Shown: positions 7,745-17,282, counted from the stretch's first letter. The stretch is DNA of 34,442 bases from Pseudomonadota bacterium (GCA_029781795.1 JAKOWB010000121.1:1-34442); one strand, 5' to 3'. A program made the numbers and translations. Notes: generated from the sequence alone by a model not told the origin.

Positions 7745-8833
7745 TCATCGCCAGCCGCGCTCCTGGTAGTAGCGCAGCGCGCCGGGGTGCAGCGGCACCG
7801 TGGCCAGGCCCGGGCCGCTCATGGTCTGCGCGCTCAGCAGCGCCAGGGTGGGGTGCTGTGCCTTGAGGTCGTCCAGCCCCTCGTAGACCGCCTTGACGAT
7901 CTGGTAGGCCGCCTCGTCCGACAGCGCGGTCGTGGCGACCAGGGTCGAGACGAGGCCGTAGCCGGCGACGTCGTTGCCGGTGGAGGCATAGGCTCCGGCC
8001 GGGATCGTCGCCTTCACCAGGTAAGGCCAGGTGGTGACCATGCGGTCGATGGCCTCGTCCTGCAGGTCGACCAGGATGGCGCCGCAGAGGTCCACCGCCT
8101 CGGCGATGGCGCCATTGGGGTGCGCCACCGGCAGCAGGAAGGCATCGATCTGGCCGCCGCAGATCGCCTGTGCCTGCTGCTCCACCGGCAGCTCCAGCAG
8201 GGTCACGGCGCTCTCGATGCCCAGCGCCTGCAGCAGGCTGCGCCCGGCGTCGTTGATGCCGCTGCCGGCGGGACCGATCGAGACGCGCTTGCCGGCCAGG
8301 TCGGTGATCGCCAGCACGCCGCTCTTGGCGCCGGCCACCAGCGTCATCACCTGCGGCTGCAGCAGCAGCAGGCTGCGCAGCTCGACGAAGGGCGGCTGGC
8401 GCTCGATGGTCGAGCCCGCGGCGGCATGGAAGGCCCAGTCGGACTGCACCACGGCCAGCTCCAGCTTGCCTTCGCGCAGGCGCTGCAGGTTGTCGGCCGA
8501 GCCCTCGGTCTCCTCCACCAGGCAGCGCAGGCCGCTTACTGCCTGACGGTGATTGACCTCGCGGCAGAGGGCGCCGGCTGCGGGATAGAAGGTGCCGGCC
8601 ACAGGCGCTGCGCCGATCACCACTTCCTGCAGTTCCAGCGGGCCGTCGGGCGCCGGTGCCGGGCCAGGAGTCGGAGCCGGCGTTGCCGACGCCGTGGATG
8701 GTGCCGGCTCGGCCGTGGCAGGTGCCGTCGGCTTTTCCGGCGGCGGGACCGTCTCGCCTGCCGCCCAAGCCGCACCCGCACCCAGGACTGCCAGCAGCAG
8801 CCCGCACCCGATCCGTCCTGCCAAAGCCGTCAT
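7745..8833 (-). CDS. TAXI-family TRAP transporter solute-binding protein
   Basis: This 362-residue periplasmic binding protein is of the TAXI subfamily, which delivers organic acids or amino acids to a fused DctQM-type membrane permease. A signal peptide covers residues 1 to about 24 (hydrophobic core GCGLLLAVLGAGAAWA, cleavage after AWA). An unusual Pro/Ala/Thr-rich linker (about 26-65) separates it from the binding domain. TAXI landmarks follow: GAAPVAGTFYPAAGALC, ETEGSADNLQRLREGKLELA, the switch segment LAVVQSDWAFHAA, and LAGKRVSIGPAGSGINDAGRSLLQ. The last residues (LHPGALRYYQERGW) are typical. Its ATG overlaps the BKACE stop by 4 bp (ATGA). No TRAP permease gene is present in the window, so the partner must be elsewhere. 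Confidence 0.92.
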   Translation of the reverse strand: MTALAGRIGCGLLLAVLGAGAAWAAGETVPPPEKPTAPATAEPAPSTASATPAPTPGPAPAPDGPLELQEVVIGAAPVAGTFYPAAGALCREVNHRQAVSGLRCLVEETEGSADNLQRLREGKLELAVVQSDWAFHAAAGSTIERQPPFVELRSLLLLQPQVMTLVAGAKSGVLAITDLAGKRVSIGPAGSGINDAGRSLLQALGIESAVTLLELPVEQQAQAICGGQIDAFLLPVAHPNGAIAEAVDLCGAILVDLQDEAIDRMVTTWPYLVKATIPAGAYASTGNDVAGYGLVSTLVATTALSDEAAYQIVKAVYEGLDDLKAQHPTLALLSAQTMSGPGLATVPLHPGALRYYQERGWR

Positions 8834-9669
8834 GTGTTGCTCGCCACGTCCTCGCCGTTGAACAGTCGCCGCGCCTCCGCCGCCGTTGCTGGCCGACGGC
8901 CCTGCAGCGCCAACGACCGCGCCAGGACCCGGATCAGGGCCGCGTTGTCCGGCGCCGGAGAGCCGTCCGGCAGCAACAGGTTGTTCTCGAAGCCGAGCCG
9001 GACCTGCCCGCCGAGCAGCGCGGCGGTCAGGCCAGCCGCGCCCTCCTGCGCGCCGAAGGCACAGACCATCCAGGGAAACTGTGGCCGGTTCGCGGCCAGG
9101 AAGGGCAGCAGGTCGCTCGGCTGCGAACGCTGGCCCGGCGTGTAGCGCCCCAGGACGAAGAGCACCGGCGGCCGCTGCCAGAGCACCACGCCCTGCTCGA
9201 TCAGGGCGATGAGGCGCGTCACCTCGGCCGGCTCGTAGAGGATGAACTGCGGCAGGATCCCTTCTTCCGCCGCCCAGGCGAGGAAGCCCGCTGCCTCGGC
9301 CTCGTCGCCGGGCGGGATGATCTCGCGCAGCGCCAGGCTCATGGCCGCCGGCCTCAGCGCCCGCATGTGGGCGCGCTGCTCGGCCGGCCGATAGACGCCG
9401 GCCGCCTCGCTGGTCGCCTGCACGATCAGCCGCTCGCCGACCGCCTCGGCGACGGCGGCCAGCGCCGGACGATAGTGCCGCTCCTCCAGGCTGTGGCGGC
9501 CCTGCTCGTCGCGCACATGCAGGTGGATCATCGCCGCGCCGGCGTCGGCCGCCGCGCGCGCGGTCTCCGCCAGCTCGGCCGGCGTGATGGGCAGCGCCGC
9601 GTGGTCGTCCTTGCCGCGCTTGGCACCGTTCGGCGCCACCGCGATGACGACGGGCGGCAGGGCGCTCAC
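8830..9669 (-). CDS. Beta-keto acid cleavage enzyme (BKACE, Kce/DUF849 family)
   Basis: This 279-residue TIM-barrel enzyme belongs to the 3-keto-5-aminohexanoate cleavage (Kce) family. Members convert a beta-keto acid plus acetyl-CoA into acetoacetate and a new acyl-CoA. The metal site [11 protein letters not shown] gives His49 and His51 with Arg53-Asp54. The C-terminal active-site segment is [14 protein letters not shown], with Glu228 as the third metal ligand. The usual form of this segment is E-D-N; here it is E-N-N. The start is GTG at 9669, overlapping the aminotransferase stop by 4 bp (GTGA), and it begins the conserved [18 protein letters not shown]. The open frame continues upstream only as an alternative frame of the aminotransferase gene. 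The substrate is unknown; the neighbours suggest a transamination product. Confidence 0.92.
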   Translation of the reverse strand: MSALPPVVIAVAPNGAKRGKDDHAALPITPAELAETARAAADAGAAMIHLHVRDEQGRHSLEERHYRPALAAVAEAVGERLIVQATSEAAGVYRPAEQRAHMRALRPAAMSLALREIIPPGDEAEAAGFLAWAAEEGILPQFILYEPAEVTRLIALIEQGVVLWQRPPVLFVLGRYTPGQRSQPSDLLPFLAANRPQFPWMVCAFGAQEGAAGLTAALLGGQVRLGFENNLLLPDGSPAPDNAALIRVLARSLALQGRRPATAAEARRLFNGEDVASNT

Positions 9670-10991
9670 GCCAGCACCCGGTCGAGGGCCGTGCCGAGGC
9701 GCTCGACCGTCAGGTCGATCTCGGACTCGCTGCAGATATAAGGCGGCGCCAGCAGCACATGGTCGCCGGCCTTGCCATCGACCGTTCCGCCGGAGGGATA
9801 GCAGAGCAGTCCCTCCTCCAGGGCGGTCGCCTTCAGCCGGCCATTGATCCGGCGCGCCGGATCGAAGGGCCTTTTGCTGGCCCGGTCCTCGACCAGTTCC
9901 AGACCGACGAAGAGGCCACGCCCGCGGATGTCGCCGACGTGGTGATGGTTGCCGAAACGCTCCTGCAGGCCGTCTCGCAGGCGCCGTCCCAGGACCTGCA
10001 CGCGCTCGATCAGGCCCTCGCGCTCGAAGACCTCCTGCACCGCCAGCGCGCCGGCGCAGGCCGCCGCGTGGCCGACATAGGTGAAGCCGTGCTGGAAGGC
10101 GCCGCTGCCGGCAGCCATGACCTGGCGGATGCGCTCGTGGATCAGCACGGCGCCGATCGGCTGGTAGCCGGCGCCCAGGCCCTTGGCCGTGGTCAGCAGG
10201 TCCGGCACCACGCCGTCCTCGGCGCAGGCATAGAGGTGCCCGGTGCGGCCCATGCCGCACATGACCTCGTCCAGGATCAGCAGCACGCCGTGCCGGTCGC
10301 AGATCGCGCGGATGCGCTTCAGGTAGCCGGCCACCGCCGGCGCCGCGCCGAGCGAGGCGCCGACCACCGGCTCCATGATGAAGGCCGCGACGCTCTCCGG
10401 CCCCAGGCGCCGGATCTCGGCTTCCAGCGCGTCGGCCGCGCGCAGGCCATAGGCCTCCTCGGTCTCGTCCGGACGCCGGTTGCGATAGACGTAGCAGGGT
10501 TCGATGTGGCTGACGTTCGGCAGCAGGATCGGCTCGTAGAGCGCGCGGCGCGCCATGTTGCCGCCGACCGACAGCGCCCCCAGCGAATTGCCGTGATAGC
10601 TCTGCAGGCGGGCGATGAAGTGCCGGCGCTGCGGCTCGCCCTTCTCGACGTGGTACTGCCGCGCCAGCTTCAGCGCCGTCTCCGTCGCCTCCGAGCCGCC
10701 GCTGGTGAAGAAGACCGAGGTCAGGCCCTGGGGCGCGCCGGCCACCAGCTTGTCGGCCAGGCGCTCGGCCGGCTCGCTGGTGAAGAACGAGGTGTGGGTA
10801 TAGGGCAGCCGGCGCAGCTGCGCCTCGATGGCGGCGATCACCGCCGGATGGCTGTGGCCCAGGCAGGAGACGCCGGCGCCCCCGGAGGCGTCGAGATAGC
10901 GCTTGCCGGCGGCGTCGATCAGCCAGGGGCCCTCGCCCTTGACCGCGGTAGCGGGGACCTGGGCGAGCGAACGGTGGAAGATGTGGCTCAT
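9666..10991 (-). CDS. Class III PLP-dependent aminotransferase
   Basis: This 441-residue fold-type I aminotransferase belongs to class III, the omega-amino acid:pyruvate and beta-alanine type. The family segments are [47 protein letters not shown] (Asp241 holding the PLP pyridine) and the PLP Lys270 in [20 protein letters not shown]. It is the first gene of a four-gene operon and has a strong ribosome-binding site (GGGGAGG). The reaction would turn an amino group into a carbonyl; if the substrate is a beta-amino acid the product is a beta-keto acid, the type of substrate its coupled partner BKACE consumes. The exact substrate cannot be read from the sequence. Confidence 0.95.
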   Translation of the reverse strand: MSHIFHRSLAQVPATAVKGEGPWLIDAAGKRYLDASGGAGVSCLGHSHPAVIAAIEAQLRRLPYTHTSFFTSEPAERLADKLVAGAPQGLTSVFFTSGGSEATETALKLARQYHVEKGEPQRRHFIARLQSYHGNSLGALSVGGNMARRALYEPILLPNVSHIEPCYVYRNRRPDETEEAYGLRAADALEAEIRRLGPESVAAFIMEPVVGASLGAAPAVAGYLKRIRAICDRHGVLLILDEVMCGMGRTGHLYACAEDGVVPDLLTTAKGLGAGYQPIGAVLIHERIRQVMAAGSGAFQHGFTYVGHAAACAGALAVQEVFEREGLIERVQVLGRRLRDGLQERFGNHHHVGDIRGRGLFVGLELVEDRASKRPFDPARRINGRLKATALEEGLLCYPSGGTVDGKAGDHVLLAPPYICSESEIDLTVERLGTALDRVLA

Positions 10992-11141
10992 GCGGCCTCC
11001 CCTTTACACCCGGCCGCCGGGCCGCGCCAACCCGCCCGTGTCCTCTTTGGCCGCGTCCTTCTGCCCGGGCGCGACCGTCGCGCCTTCCCCTGCCTGCCGA
11101 TCCCCCCTAGTGTCCGGCCAGAGCCTTCGATCGGGGATTCC

Positions 11142-11657
11142 ATGGACCTGAAGCAGCACATCCGCGGCGTGCCGGACTTTCCCAAGCCCGGCATCCTCTT
11201 CTACGACATCTCGACCCTGATCGCGCATGCCGAGGCCTGGCAGCACGCGGTCGACCGTCTGGCCGAGGCCGTGGCGCCGCACAAGCCGGACCTGCTGGCC
11301 GGTATCGAGTCGCGCGGCTTCCTGGTGACCGCGCCGCTGGCCTATCGCCTGGGCCTGGGCTTCATCATGCTGCGCAAGAAGGGCAAGCTGCCCGGCGCGA
11401 CCATTCCCTACACCTATGACCTGGAGTACGGGACCGACACGCTGGAGGTCCAGGCCGGCGCCGTGCAGCCCGGCCAGCGCGTCGTGCTGCTCGACGACCT
11501 GCTGGCCACCGGCGGCACCATGCAGGCGGCGATCGCGCTGATCCGCAAGGTCGGTGGCACTGTCCCTGCCTGCGCCTGCCTGATCGAGCTCTCCTTCCTC
11601 GCCGGCCGCGGCCGCCTCGACGTGCCCTGCACCAGCCTGCTGTCCTACGACTCCTAG
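11142..11657 (+). CDS. apt: Adenine phosphoribosyltransferase
   Basis: This 171-residue type I phosphoribosyltransferase salvages adenine with PRPP to AMP in the cytosol. The N-terminus ([20 protein letters not shown]) and the ESRGF segment at about 56-60 are typical of Apt. The PRPP loop is [13 protein letters not shown] at 114-126. The length equals the family norm. The ATG at 11142 has GGGGA upstream; the frame is open far upstream but without homology. The gene is divergent from the aminotransferase operon and converges on an amidase gene, with a 4-bp overlap where both stops use the same CTAG palindrome. Confidence 0.97.
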   Translation: MDLKQHIRGVPDFPKPGILFYDISTLIAHAEAWQHAVDRLAEAVAPHKPDLLAGIESRGFLVTAPLAYRLGLGFIMLRKKGKLPGATIPYTYDLEYGTDTLEVQAGAVQPGQRVVLLDDLLATGGTMQAAIALIRKVGGTVPACACLIELSFLAGRGRLDVPCTSLLSYDS

Positions 11658-12847
11658 GGCGCGGCGGGGGCGAACCTCTGCGCGAAGGCCAGCAGCGCGC
11701 GGTCACGGCCACGCGGCGCGATCAGCGACAGGCCGACCGGCGCGCTCTCCACTCGCCCCAGCGGGATCGAGACCTGCGGCAACCCGGACAGGCCGGCGAT
11801 GGCGGTCAGGCTCAGCACCTGCAGCCGCCAGGCGCGGAGCTGGTCGTCCGGCGTGTTGGCAAAGGGCGCCGCGCCGGGCGCACTGGGAATCGCCAGCAGG
11901 CCGTCGTCGCCCAGCAGCGACTCCAGCTGCCTGGTGAAGGCCGGACGCTGCTTCTGCGCCGCTTCCGCCTCGGACTCGGGGAAGCTCGCCACCCAGTCGA
12001 AGCGCTCCTGGATCTCCGGCCCCAGGCGTGGCTTGTTGGCGAAGACCCAGGGACCGACCGAGCGCCGGATCTCCCAGGCCTGGATGGCACGGAAGCGCAG
12101 CATCCAGGCCTCCAGCCCGCCGCCGGGCTCGCCCACGACGACGCGCTCGGCGGGCGCCAGGCGCTGCTCCAGCCGCGTCACCTCGGGCGCCAGCACCTCG
12201 CGCACGTCGGGCCAGGCCAGGGCCCAGGCGTCCTCGGCCAGCAGCAGACGCTTGAAATCCGGGCCCGGCCGGTCGGGCGGCAGCAACGCCGCGCCCGCGC
12301 GACCCAGCATGGCGCCGTCGCGCGCGAACCAGCCGACCGTGTCATAGCTCGGTGCCAGGCTCATCACCCCGTCCAGCGGGATGGCGCCGTGCGTCGGGCG
12401 CAGGCCCCAGAGCCCGCAGAACGAGGCCGGCACGCGCACCGATCCGCCGGTGTCGCTGCCCAGCGCGATGTCGACCAGCCCGCCGGCCACGGCCGAGGCC
12501 GAGCCGCAGGAGGAGCCGCCGCAGACCCGCCCCGGCGCGTTGCTGTTGGTCGGCGTGCCGTAGTGGAAGTTCTGGCCGTTCAGGCTGTAGGCGAACTCGT
12601 CGGTGATGACCTTGGCGGTCAGGCGCGCGCCCGCCGCCAGCAACTTCGCCACCGCCCAGGCATGGGCCTTGGCGGGGCCATGCGCCTTCTGCCAGTCGGG
12701 ATTGCCGCAGCCGGTGACGAAGCCCTCGACGTCGAAGATGTCCTTGGCGGCGAAGGTCACGCCAGCCAGCGGCCCCACGGCGCTGCCGGCGATGTCGGGC
12801 TGCGGTCCGGGCACCAGCGCGCCCAGCGAGTCGGCGGACGGAGTCAT
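11654..12847 (-). CDS. Amidase-signature family hydrolase (first of a divergent pair)
   Basis: This 397-residue amidase-signature enzyme has the Ser-cisSer-Lys triad: Lys35 in FAAKDIFD, the bridging Ser112 in [14 protein letters not shown], and the nucleophile Ser136 in [13 protein letters not shown]. The 24-residue Ser-Ser spacing is the usual one. The segment [16 protein letters not shown] resembles indoleacetamide-hydrolase and Toc64/AMI1-type members, so an aryl or aliphatic amide is a reasonable guess. The ATG at 12847 has GGGAG upstream and starts in good register with the family. It is divergent from a second amidase (12943). Substrate unknown. Confidence 0.92.
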   Translation of the reverse strand: MTPSADSLGALVPGPQPDIAGSAVGPLAGVTFAAKDIFDVEGFVTGCGNPDWQKAHGPAKAHAWAVAKLLAAGARLTAKVITDEFAYSLNGQNFHYGTPTNSNAPGRVCGGSSCGSASAVAGGLVDIALGSDTGGSVRVPASFCGLWGLRPTHGAIPLDGVMSLAPSYDTVGWFARDGAMLGRAGAALLPPDRPGPDFKRLLLAEDAWALAWPDVREVLAPEVTRLEQRLAPAERVVVGEPGGGLEAWMLRFRAIQAWEIRRSVGPWVFANKPRLGPEIQERFDWVASFPESEAEAAQKQRPAFTRQLESLLGDDGLLAIPSAPGAAPFANTPDDQLRAWRLQVLSLTAIAGLSGLPQVSIPLGRVESAPVGLSLIAPRGRDRALLAFAQRFAPAAP

Positions 12848-12942
12848 GTCTTCTCCCTTGGTCAGGCGCGCGAGGCTACCCCCTGCCCTCGACAGCTCCA
12901 AGCCCGCATGCCTCAATGCCCTGCGCCAGCCAAGGGGGTCCC

Positions 12943-14346
12943 ATGTCCGACGAACTCTGCCTGCTCTCCGCCACCCAGCTGCTGCATGGCTATCGCCTGA
13001 AGCGCTTCTCGCCGCTGGAGGTGGCCGAGGCGATCCTGCAGCGCATCGACCGCCTCGACCCCAAGCTCAACGCCCTCTGCCTGCGCGACGACGATGCGGT
13101 GCGCAAGGCCGCGCGCGCTTCCAGCGACCGCTGGGCCAAGGGCAGCCCCGAGGGACGCCTGGACGGCGTGCCGACGACGATAAAGGACCTGCTGCTGACC
13201 AAGGGCTGGCCGACCCTGCGCGGCTCGACCCTGGTCGACCGCGACCAGCCCTGGGGCGAGGACGCGCCCTCGGTCGCCAATCTGCGCGCCGAGAACGCGC
13301 TCTTCCTCGGCAAGACCACGACGCCGGAGTTCGGCTGGAAGGGCGTCACCGATTCGAAGCTCACCGGCATCACGCGCAACCCCTGGAACCTCGAGCGCAC
13401 GCCCGGCGGCTCTTCCGGCGGCGCCGCGGCGGCCTGCGCCGCCGGCCTCGGCGCGCTGCACTATGGCACCGACGGCGGCGGCTCGATCCGCATCCCGGCC
13501 GGCTTCAGCGGCATCTTCGGCATCAAGCCCTCCTTCGGCCGCGTGCCGGCCTATCCGGCCAGTCCCTTCGGCACGGTGGCGCACGTCGGGCCCATGACCC
13601 GCACCGTGGCCGACGCCGCGCTGATGCTGACGGTGATGTCGAAGCCGGACATCCGCGACTGGTACCAGTTCCCGCATCCCTGCGACGACTTCCGCCAGGA
13701 CCTGGAGCCGCGCCTCGCCGGCCTGCGCGTCGCCTTTGCGCCCACCCTGAATGGCCAGCCGGTGCAGCCCGAGGTCGCGCGCCTGGTCGAGGCCGCGGCC
13801 CTGCGCTTCCGCGAGCTCGGCGCGACCGTCGTCGAGGCGACGCCGAAGATCCCCGACTGCGGCCCGATCTTCCGCATCCTCTGGTTCGTCGGCGCGGCGC
13901 ACTTCCTCTCCGCCTTCACGCCCGAGCAACGCCAGCGGATCGATCCCGGCCTGCAGCGCGCCGCCGAGGAGGGTGCGAAGGTGCAGCTCTTCGACTACAT
14001 CGCCACCATGAAGGCGCGCGAGAGCCTGGGCGCGGCCCTGAAGCGCTTCCACGCCGACTACGACCTGCTGCTGCTGCCGACGCTGCCGATCGTCGCCTTC
14101 GAGGCCGGGCAGGAACGCCCGCCGGGCCAGGACGGCTGGACCGACTGGACGCCCTTCTCCTACCCCTTCAACCTCTCGCAGCAGCCGGCCGCGACCGTTC
14201 CTTGCGGCCTCACGAGCGATGGCCTGCCGGCGGGCCTGCAGATCGTCGGCCCGCCGCACCGCGACGACCTGGTGCTGAAGGCGGCCCACGCCTACGAGAT
14301 GCTGGTCGGCGGCTTTCCGGTGCCGCCGATGGCGAAGGCTCGGTAG
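12943..14346 (+). CDS. Amidase-signature family hydrolase (second of a divergent pair)
   Basis: This 467-residue amidase-signature hydrolase has Lys81 in GVPTTIKDLLLTKGWPT, bridging Ser157 in ERTPGGSSGGAAAA, and nucleophile Ser181 in GTDGGGSIRIPAGFSG. The family C-terminus ([15 protein letters not shown], then [16 protein letters not shown]) is complete, which suggests a stand-alone amidase and not GatA. The ATG at 12943 has AAGGGGG five bases upstream. It shares a 95-bp intergenic region with the other amidase gene, but the two proteins differ clearly in sequence, so they are not a recent duplication. Its 3' end overlaps the extended cueR frame on the other strand. Substrate unknown. Confidence 0.93.
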   Translation: MSDELCLLSATQLLHGYRLKRFSPLEVAEAILQRIDRLDPKLNALCLRDDDAVRKAARASSDRWAKGSPEGRLDGVPTTIKDLLLTKGWPTLRGSTLVDRDQPWGEDAPSVANLRAENALFLGKTTTPEFGWKGVTDSKLTGITRNPWNLERTPGGSSGGAAAACAAGLGALHYGTDGGGSIRIPAGFSGIFGIKPSFGRVPAYPASPFGTVAHVGPMTRTVADAALMLTVMSKPDIRDWYQFPHPCDDFRQDLEPRLAGLRVAFAPTLNGQPVQPEVARLVEAAALRFRELGATVVEATPKIPDCGPIFRILWFVGAAHFLSAFTPEQRQRIDPGLQRAAEEGAKVQLFDYIATMKARESLGAALKRFHADYDLLLLPTLPIVAFEAGQERPPGQDGWTDWTPFSYPFNLSQQPAATVPCGLTSDGLPAGLQIVGPPHRDDLVLKAAHAYEMLVGGFPVPPMAKAR

Positions 14347-14737
14347 ACAGATCGTCGAGGATCGGACAGTCCGGCCGGCCGTCGCCGTGGCAGGCGTGGA
14401 CCAGGTGCAGCAGCGTCCGCCGCATGGCCTCCAGCTCGGCAATGCGCAGCGCCAGGCTCGCCACCTGCTCCTCCGCCAGTGCGCGAACCTCGCTGCTCGA
14501 GCGCGCCCGGTCGCGCCAGAGGTCGAGCAGCTGGCGGATGCTCTCCACCGGGAATCCCAGGTCCCGCGCGCGGCGGATGAAGCGCAGCGTGTTGACCTCG
14601 GCCTCGCCGTAGGTGCGATAGCCGCTGTCGGTGCGGCTCGCCGCCGGCATCAGCCCGATGGACTCGTAGTAGCGGATCATCTTGGCCGAGACGCCCGAGG
14701 CAGCGGCGGCCTGCCCGATGTTCATCGCTGCACTCAT
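14210..14737 (-). CDS. cueR: CueR-type MerR-family copper-responsive regulator with extended C-terminus
   Basis: This MerR-family activator is of the CueR type and binds Cu(I), Ag(I) or Au(I). The DNA-binding domain is [20 protein letters not shown], then [11 protein letters not shown] and [20 protein letters not shown] dimerisation helix follows, then the metal loop with Cys116 and Cys124 in [13 protein letters not shown], the 8-residue spacing of CueR. About 45 extra residues rich in Arg, Pro and Ser follow, running 137 bp into the 3' end of the convergent amidase gene; normal CueR proteins are about 135 residues. The start at 14737 has GGGGAGGGG upstream and overlaps the copA stop by 4 bp (ATGA). 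It most likely activates the copA promoter. Confidence 0.93.
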   Translation of the reverse strand: MSAAMNIGQAAAASGVSAKMIRYYESIGLMPAASRTDSGYRTYGEAEVNTLRFIRRARDLGFPVESIRQLLDLWRDRARSSSEVRALAEEQVASLALRIAELEAMRRTLLHLVHACHGDGRPDCPILDDLSTEPSPSAAPESRRPASRRRGPPSAPGRRGAAGRRSAGPPAGHRS

Positions 14738-17130
14738 CGCACCCCTCCCCGCCAGCGCCGCAGCAGCAGCGCATTGCCGACCACGCTGACGCTGGACAGC
14801 GCCATGGCCGCGCCGGCCAGCACCGGGGTCAGCAATCCGACGGCGGCCAGCGGAATGCCGATCACGTTGTAGAGGAAGGCCCACGCCAGGTTGCCGCGGA
14901 TCTTCGCCCAGGTGGCGCGTGACAGATCGATGGCATCGCGCACACGGCGCGGGTCGCCGCTCATCAAGGTGACCCCGGCGGTCTCCATCGCCACCGCGCT
15001 GCCACCACCCATGGCAATACCGACGTCAGCCGCCGCCAAGGCCGGTGCGTCATTGACGCCGTCGCCGACCATGACGACGACGCGCCCCGCACCCTTCAGA
15101 CGCTCGACCGTCGCCGCCTTGTCGGCCGGCAGCACCTCTGCCTCGACGCGGCCGATGCCAAGGGCATGGCCCAGCGCCTCCGCCGCACCGCGGCTGTCGC
15201 CGCTGATCAGCACCGTCTCGATGCCGGCCGCGCCCAGACCAGCGACGGCATCGGCCGAGCCGGGCTTGGCCCGGTCACCGAAGGCCACCAGGCCCAGGGC
15301 GCGCGCCGGTTCCGCCAACTCGATCAGCAGCGAGACGCTCTTGCCCTCGCCGGCCAGCCGCTTCGCTTCGTCTGGCCAGGCGAGGCCGGCCTCGGTCGCG
15401 AGGCGCGCATTGCCGAGCCACAGCCGGCGCCCCTCCAGCTCCGCCTCGACGCCGCGGCCCGGCAGGTCGCGGAACGCGGCCGCCTTGGGCAGCGTCATGC
15501 CCTTGGCCCGGCGGCGCAGCGCCTCGGCCAGGGGATGCGCGCTGCCGGCCTGCAGCGCGGCCGCGTCACGCAGCAGGGCCTCCTCGCCCATCGCCGCCAG
15601 CGGTACCAGGTCGCTGACCTCGGGTCGGCCCTCGGTCAGCGTCCCGGTCTTGTCAAAGGCCACCAGCGTCGCGCGCCGTGCCTCCTCCAGCGCCGCGGCA
15701 TCCTTGAACAGGATGCCGTTGCGCGCGCCAACGCCGGTGCCGACCATCAGGGCCGTGGGCGTCGCCAGCCCCAGCGCGCAGGGACAGGCGATGACCAGCA
15801 CGGCGACGGCGTGCAGCAGCGCCGCCTCGAAGTCCGCGCCGCTGAGCAGCCAGGCCGCAAGCGTCACGGCTGCGATGCCCAGCACCACCGGCACGAAGAC
15901 TGCGGCGACGCGGTCGACCAGCGCCTGCACCGGCGGCTTGCTGGCCTGCGCGCTCTCGACCAGCCGCAGGATGCGCTGCAACAGCGTCTCGGCGCCGACC
16001 GCCGTCACCTCGACGACGATCAGGCCGTCGCGGTCGATCGCTCCGCCGGGCAGCGTGTCGCCGACGGTCTTCTCGACCGGCAGGCTCTCGCCGGTCAGCA
16101 GCGAGAGATCCAGCGCCGCGCGCCCCTCGAGGATGCGGCCGTCCAGCGGCACGCGCTCGCCGGCCCGCACGACGAGCTGCTCGCCGACCTTCACCTCCTC
16201 GATCGCGACCTCGCGCTCCTGGCCGCCGCGCCGCACCCTGGCGCGCGCCGGCTGCAGCGCCGCCAGCGCGGCGATGGCCTGGGTCGTCTGGCGCTTGGCG
16301 CGCCCCTCCAGCCACTTGCCCAGCAGCACGAAAGCGACGATGACGGCCGAGGCCTCGAAGTAGAGATGCGGCGTCACGCCTGCCGGCGTGGTCGCCAGCA
16401 GCCAGGTGGAGAGGCCCCAGCCGGCGGTGGTGCCGAGGGCCACCAGCAGGTCCATGTTGCCGCTGCGGGCCTTCACCGCCTTCCAGGCGGCGCGGTAGAA
16501 GCGGAACCCCAGGCCGAACTGCACCGGCGTCGCCAGCGCGAACTGCAGCCAGCCCGGCAACATCACGTGCTGGCCCCAGAGAGCCGGCACCATGGTCACG
16601 ACAAGCGGCAGCGACAGCAGGCCCGCGGCCAGCACCGCCCAGAGCTCGCGCCGCGCCCGCCGCGCCTTGGCTGCCTCACCGGGCTGCGCGGCAGCCGGTA
16701 CCCGCGGCCTGGCGCCATATCCGGCCGCTTCGACCGCCTCGACCAGCGCGGCATCGCTGGCAGCCCCGGCCAGGCGGACTACCTCGGCGCCCTCGCTGGC
16801 CAGGTTCACCTGCGCCGATACGACGCCCGGCACGGCCGAGAGCGCCTTCTCGACCCGCGCCACGCAGGAGGCACAGGTCATGCCCTCGATCGCCAGGCGC
16901 CGCGTCTCGTGCGCCACGCCATAGCCGGCGCCGGTCACGGCGGCCTCGACCGCCGCGGCACTGGCCGGCGCGGAGAGCTCGACGTGCGCTCGCTCGCTGG
17001 CCAGATTGACGCTGGCAGCGGCAACCCCCGGAACGGCCTTGATCGCCTTCTCCACCCGACCGGCGCAACCGGCACAGGTCATGCCCTCGATGGCGAAGTC
17101 GAGGGTCGTCGGGTCGGTCTGGATACCCAT
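14734..17130 (-). CDS. copA: Cu(I)-exporting P1B-type ATPase
   Basis: This 798-residue copper-transporting P-type ATPase sits in the inner membrane. Two N-terminal heavy-metal-associated domains carry GMTCAGC (Cys19, Cys22) and GMTCASC (Cys86, Cys89). The transmembrane metal site is CPC at 449-451 ([15 protein letters not shown]). Catalytic landmarks are TGES at 346-349, the phosphorylated Asp493 in [10 protein letters not shown] and [20 protein letters not shown] near the C-terminus. The set identifies a P1B-1 copper exporter. The ATG has GGAGAG upstream. It forms an operon with cueR and is preceded by a MerR-type promoter with a 19-bp spacer. Confidence 0.97.
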   Translation of the reverse strand: MGIQTDPTTLDFAIEGMTCAGCAGRVEKAIKAVPGVAAASVNLASERAHVELSAPASAAAVEAAVTGAGYGVAHETRRLAIEGMTCASCVARVEKALSAVPGVVSAQVNLASEGAEVVRLAGAASDAALVEAVEAAGYGARPRVPAAAQPGEAAKARRARRELWAVLAAGLLSLPLVVTMVPALWGQHVMLPGWLQFALATPVQFGLGFRFYRAAWKAVKARSGNMDLLVALGTTAGWGLSTWLLATTPAGVTPHLYFEASAVIVAFVLLGKWLEGRAKRQTTQAIAALAALQPARARVRRGGQEREVAIEEVKVGEQLVVRAGERVPLDGRILEGRAALDLSLLTGESLPVEKTVGDTLPGGAIDRDGLIVVEVTAVGAETLLQRILRLVESAQASKPPVQALVDRVAAVFVPVVLGIAAVTLAAWLLSGADFEAALLHAVAVLVIACPCALGLATPTALMVGTGVGARNGILFKDAAALEEARRATLVAFDKTGTLTEGRPEVSDLVPLAAMGEEALLRDAAALQAGSAHPLAEALRRRAKGMTLPKAAAFRDLPGRGVEAELEGRRLWLGNARLATEAGLAWPDEAKRLAGEGKSVSLLIELAEPARALGLVAFGDRAKPGSADAVAGLGAAGIETVLISGDSRGAAEALGHALGIGRVEAEVLPADKAATVERLKGAGRVVVMVGDGVNDAPALAAADVGIAMGGGSAVAMETAGVTLMSGDPRRVRDAIDLSRATWAKIRGNLAWAFLYNVIGIPLAAVGLLTPVLAGAAMALSSVSVVGNALLLRRWRGGVR

Positions 17131-17164
17131 GGCAAACTCTCCAATCGCTGGAAGCTTGCCCCCT

Positions 17165-17195
17165 CATATGGACCTTCCCACGCTGGGACGGTCAA
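17165..17195 (-). promoter_or_regulatory. CueR-type promoter and operator of copA-cueR
   Basis: On the minus strand the -35 box TTGACC (17190-17195) and -10 box CATATG (17165-17170) are separated by exactly 19 bp, the over-long spacer of promoters activated by MerR-family regulators. The interval 17171-17193 is an inverted repeat, arms GACCTTCCCA and TGGGACGGTC, one mismatch in 10 pairs. This matches the known ACCTTCC...GGAAGGT-like CueR box. The -10 box ends 34 bases before the copA start codon. Confidence 0.85.
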
Positions 17196-17213
17196 GAGGC
17201 CAACGCAAACAAA

Positions 17214-17249
17214 AACGCCGGCCGCGGGGGGATCCGTGCGGCCGGCGTT
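17214..17249 (-). terminator. Intrinsic terminator of gcrA
   Basis: A perfect 12-bp stem (AACGCCGGCCGC with GCGGCCGGCGTT) has a 12-base loop. On the minus strand it is followed by TTTTTGTTTG. It lies about 35 bases after the gcrA stop and just upstream of the copA promoter, separating the two units. Confidence 0.9.
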
Positions 17250-17282
17250 CCTGTCCCCTGGCGGGACGGACTCGGAAAGAGG

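Noticed and set aside
7589..9145. Plus-strand frame of 518 codons opposite the TAXI and BKACE genes
   Set aside because: It crosses two well-supported genes on the opposite strand and shows no recognisable domain.
9670..10260. Possible N-terminal extension of the BKACE protein
   Set aside because: The extension is an alternative frame of the aminotransferase gene without motifs. The GTG at 9669 overlaps the upstream stop by 4 bp and begins the family N-terminus.
9759..11141. Upstream open frame continuous with apt
   Set aside because: It is antisense to the class III aminotransferase. Apt homology and the ribosome-binding site begin at 11142.
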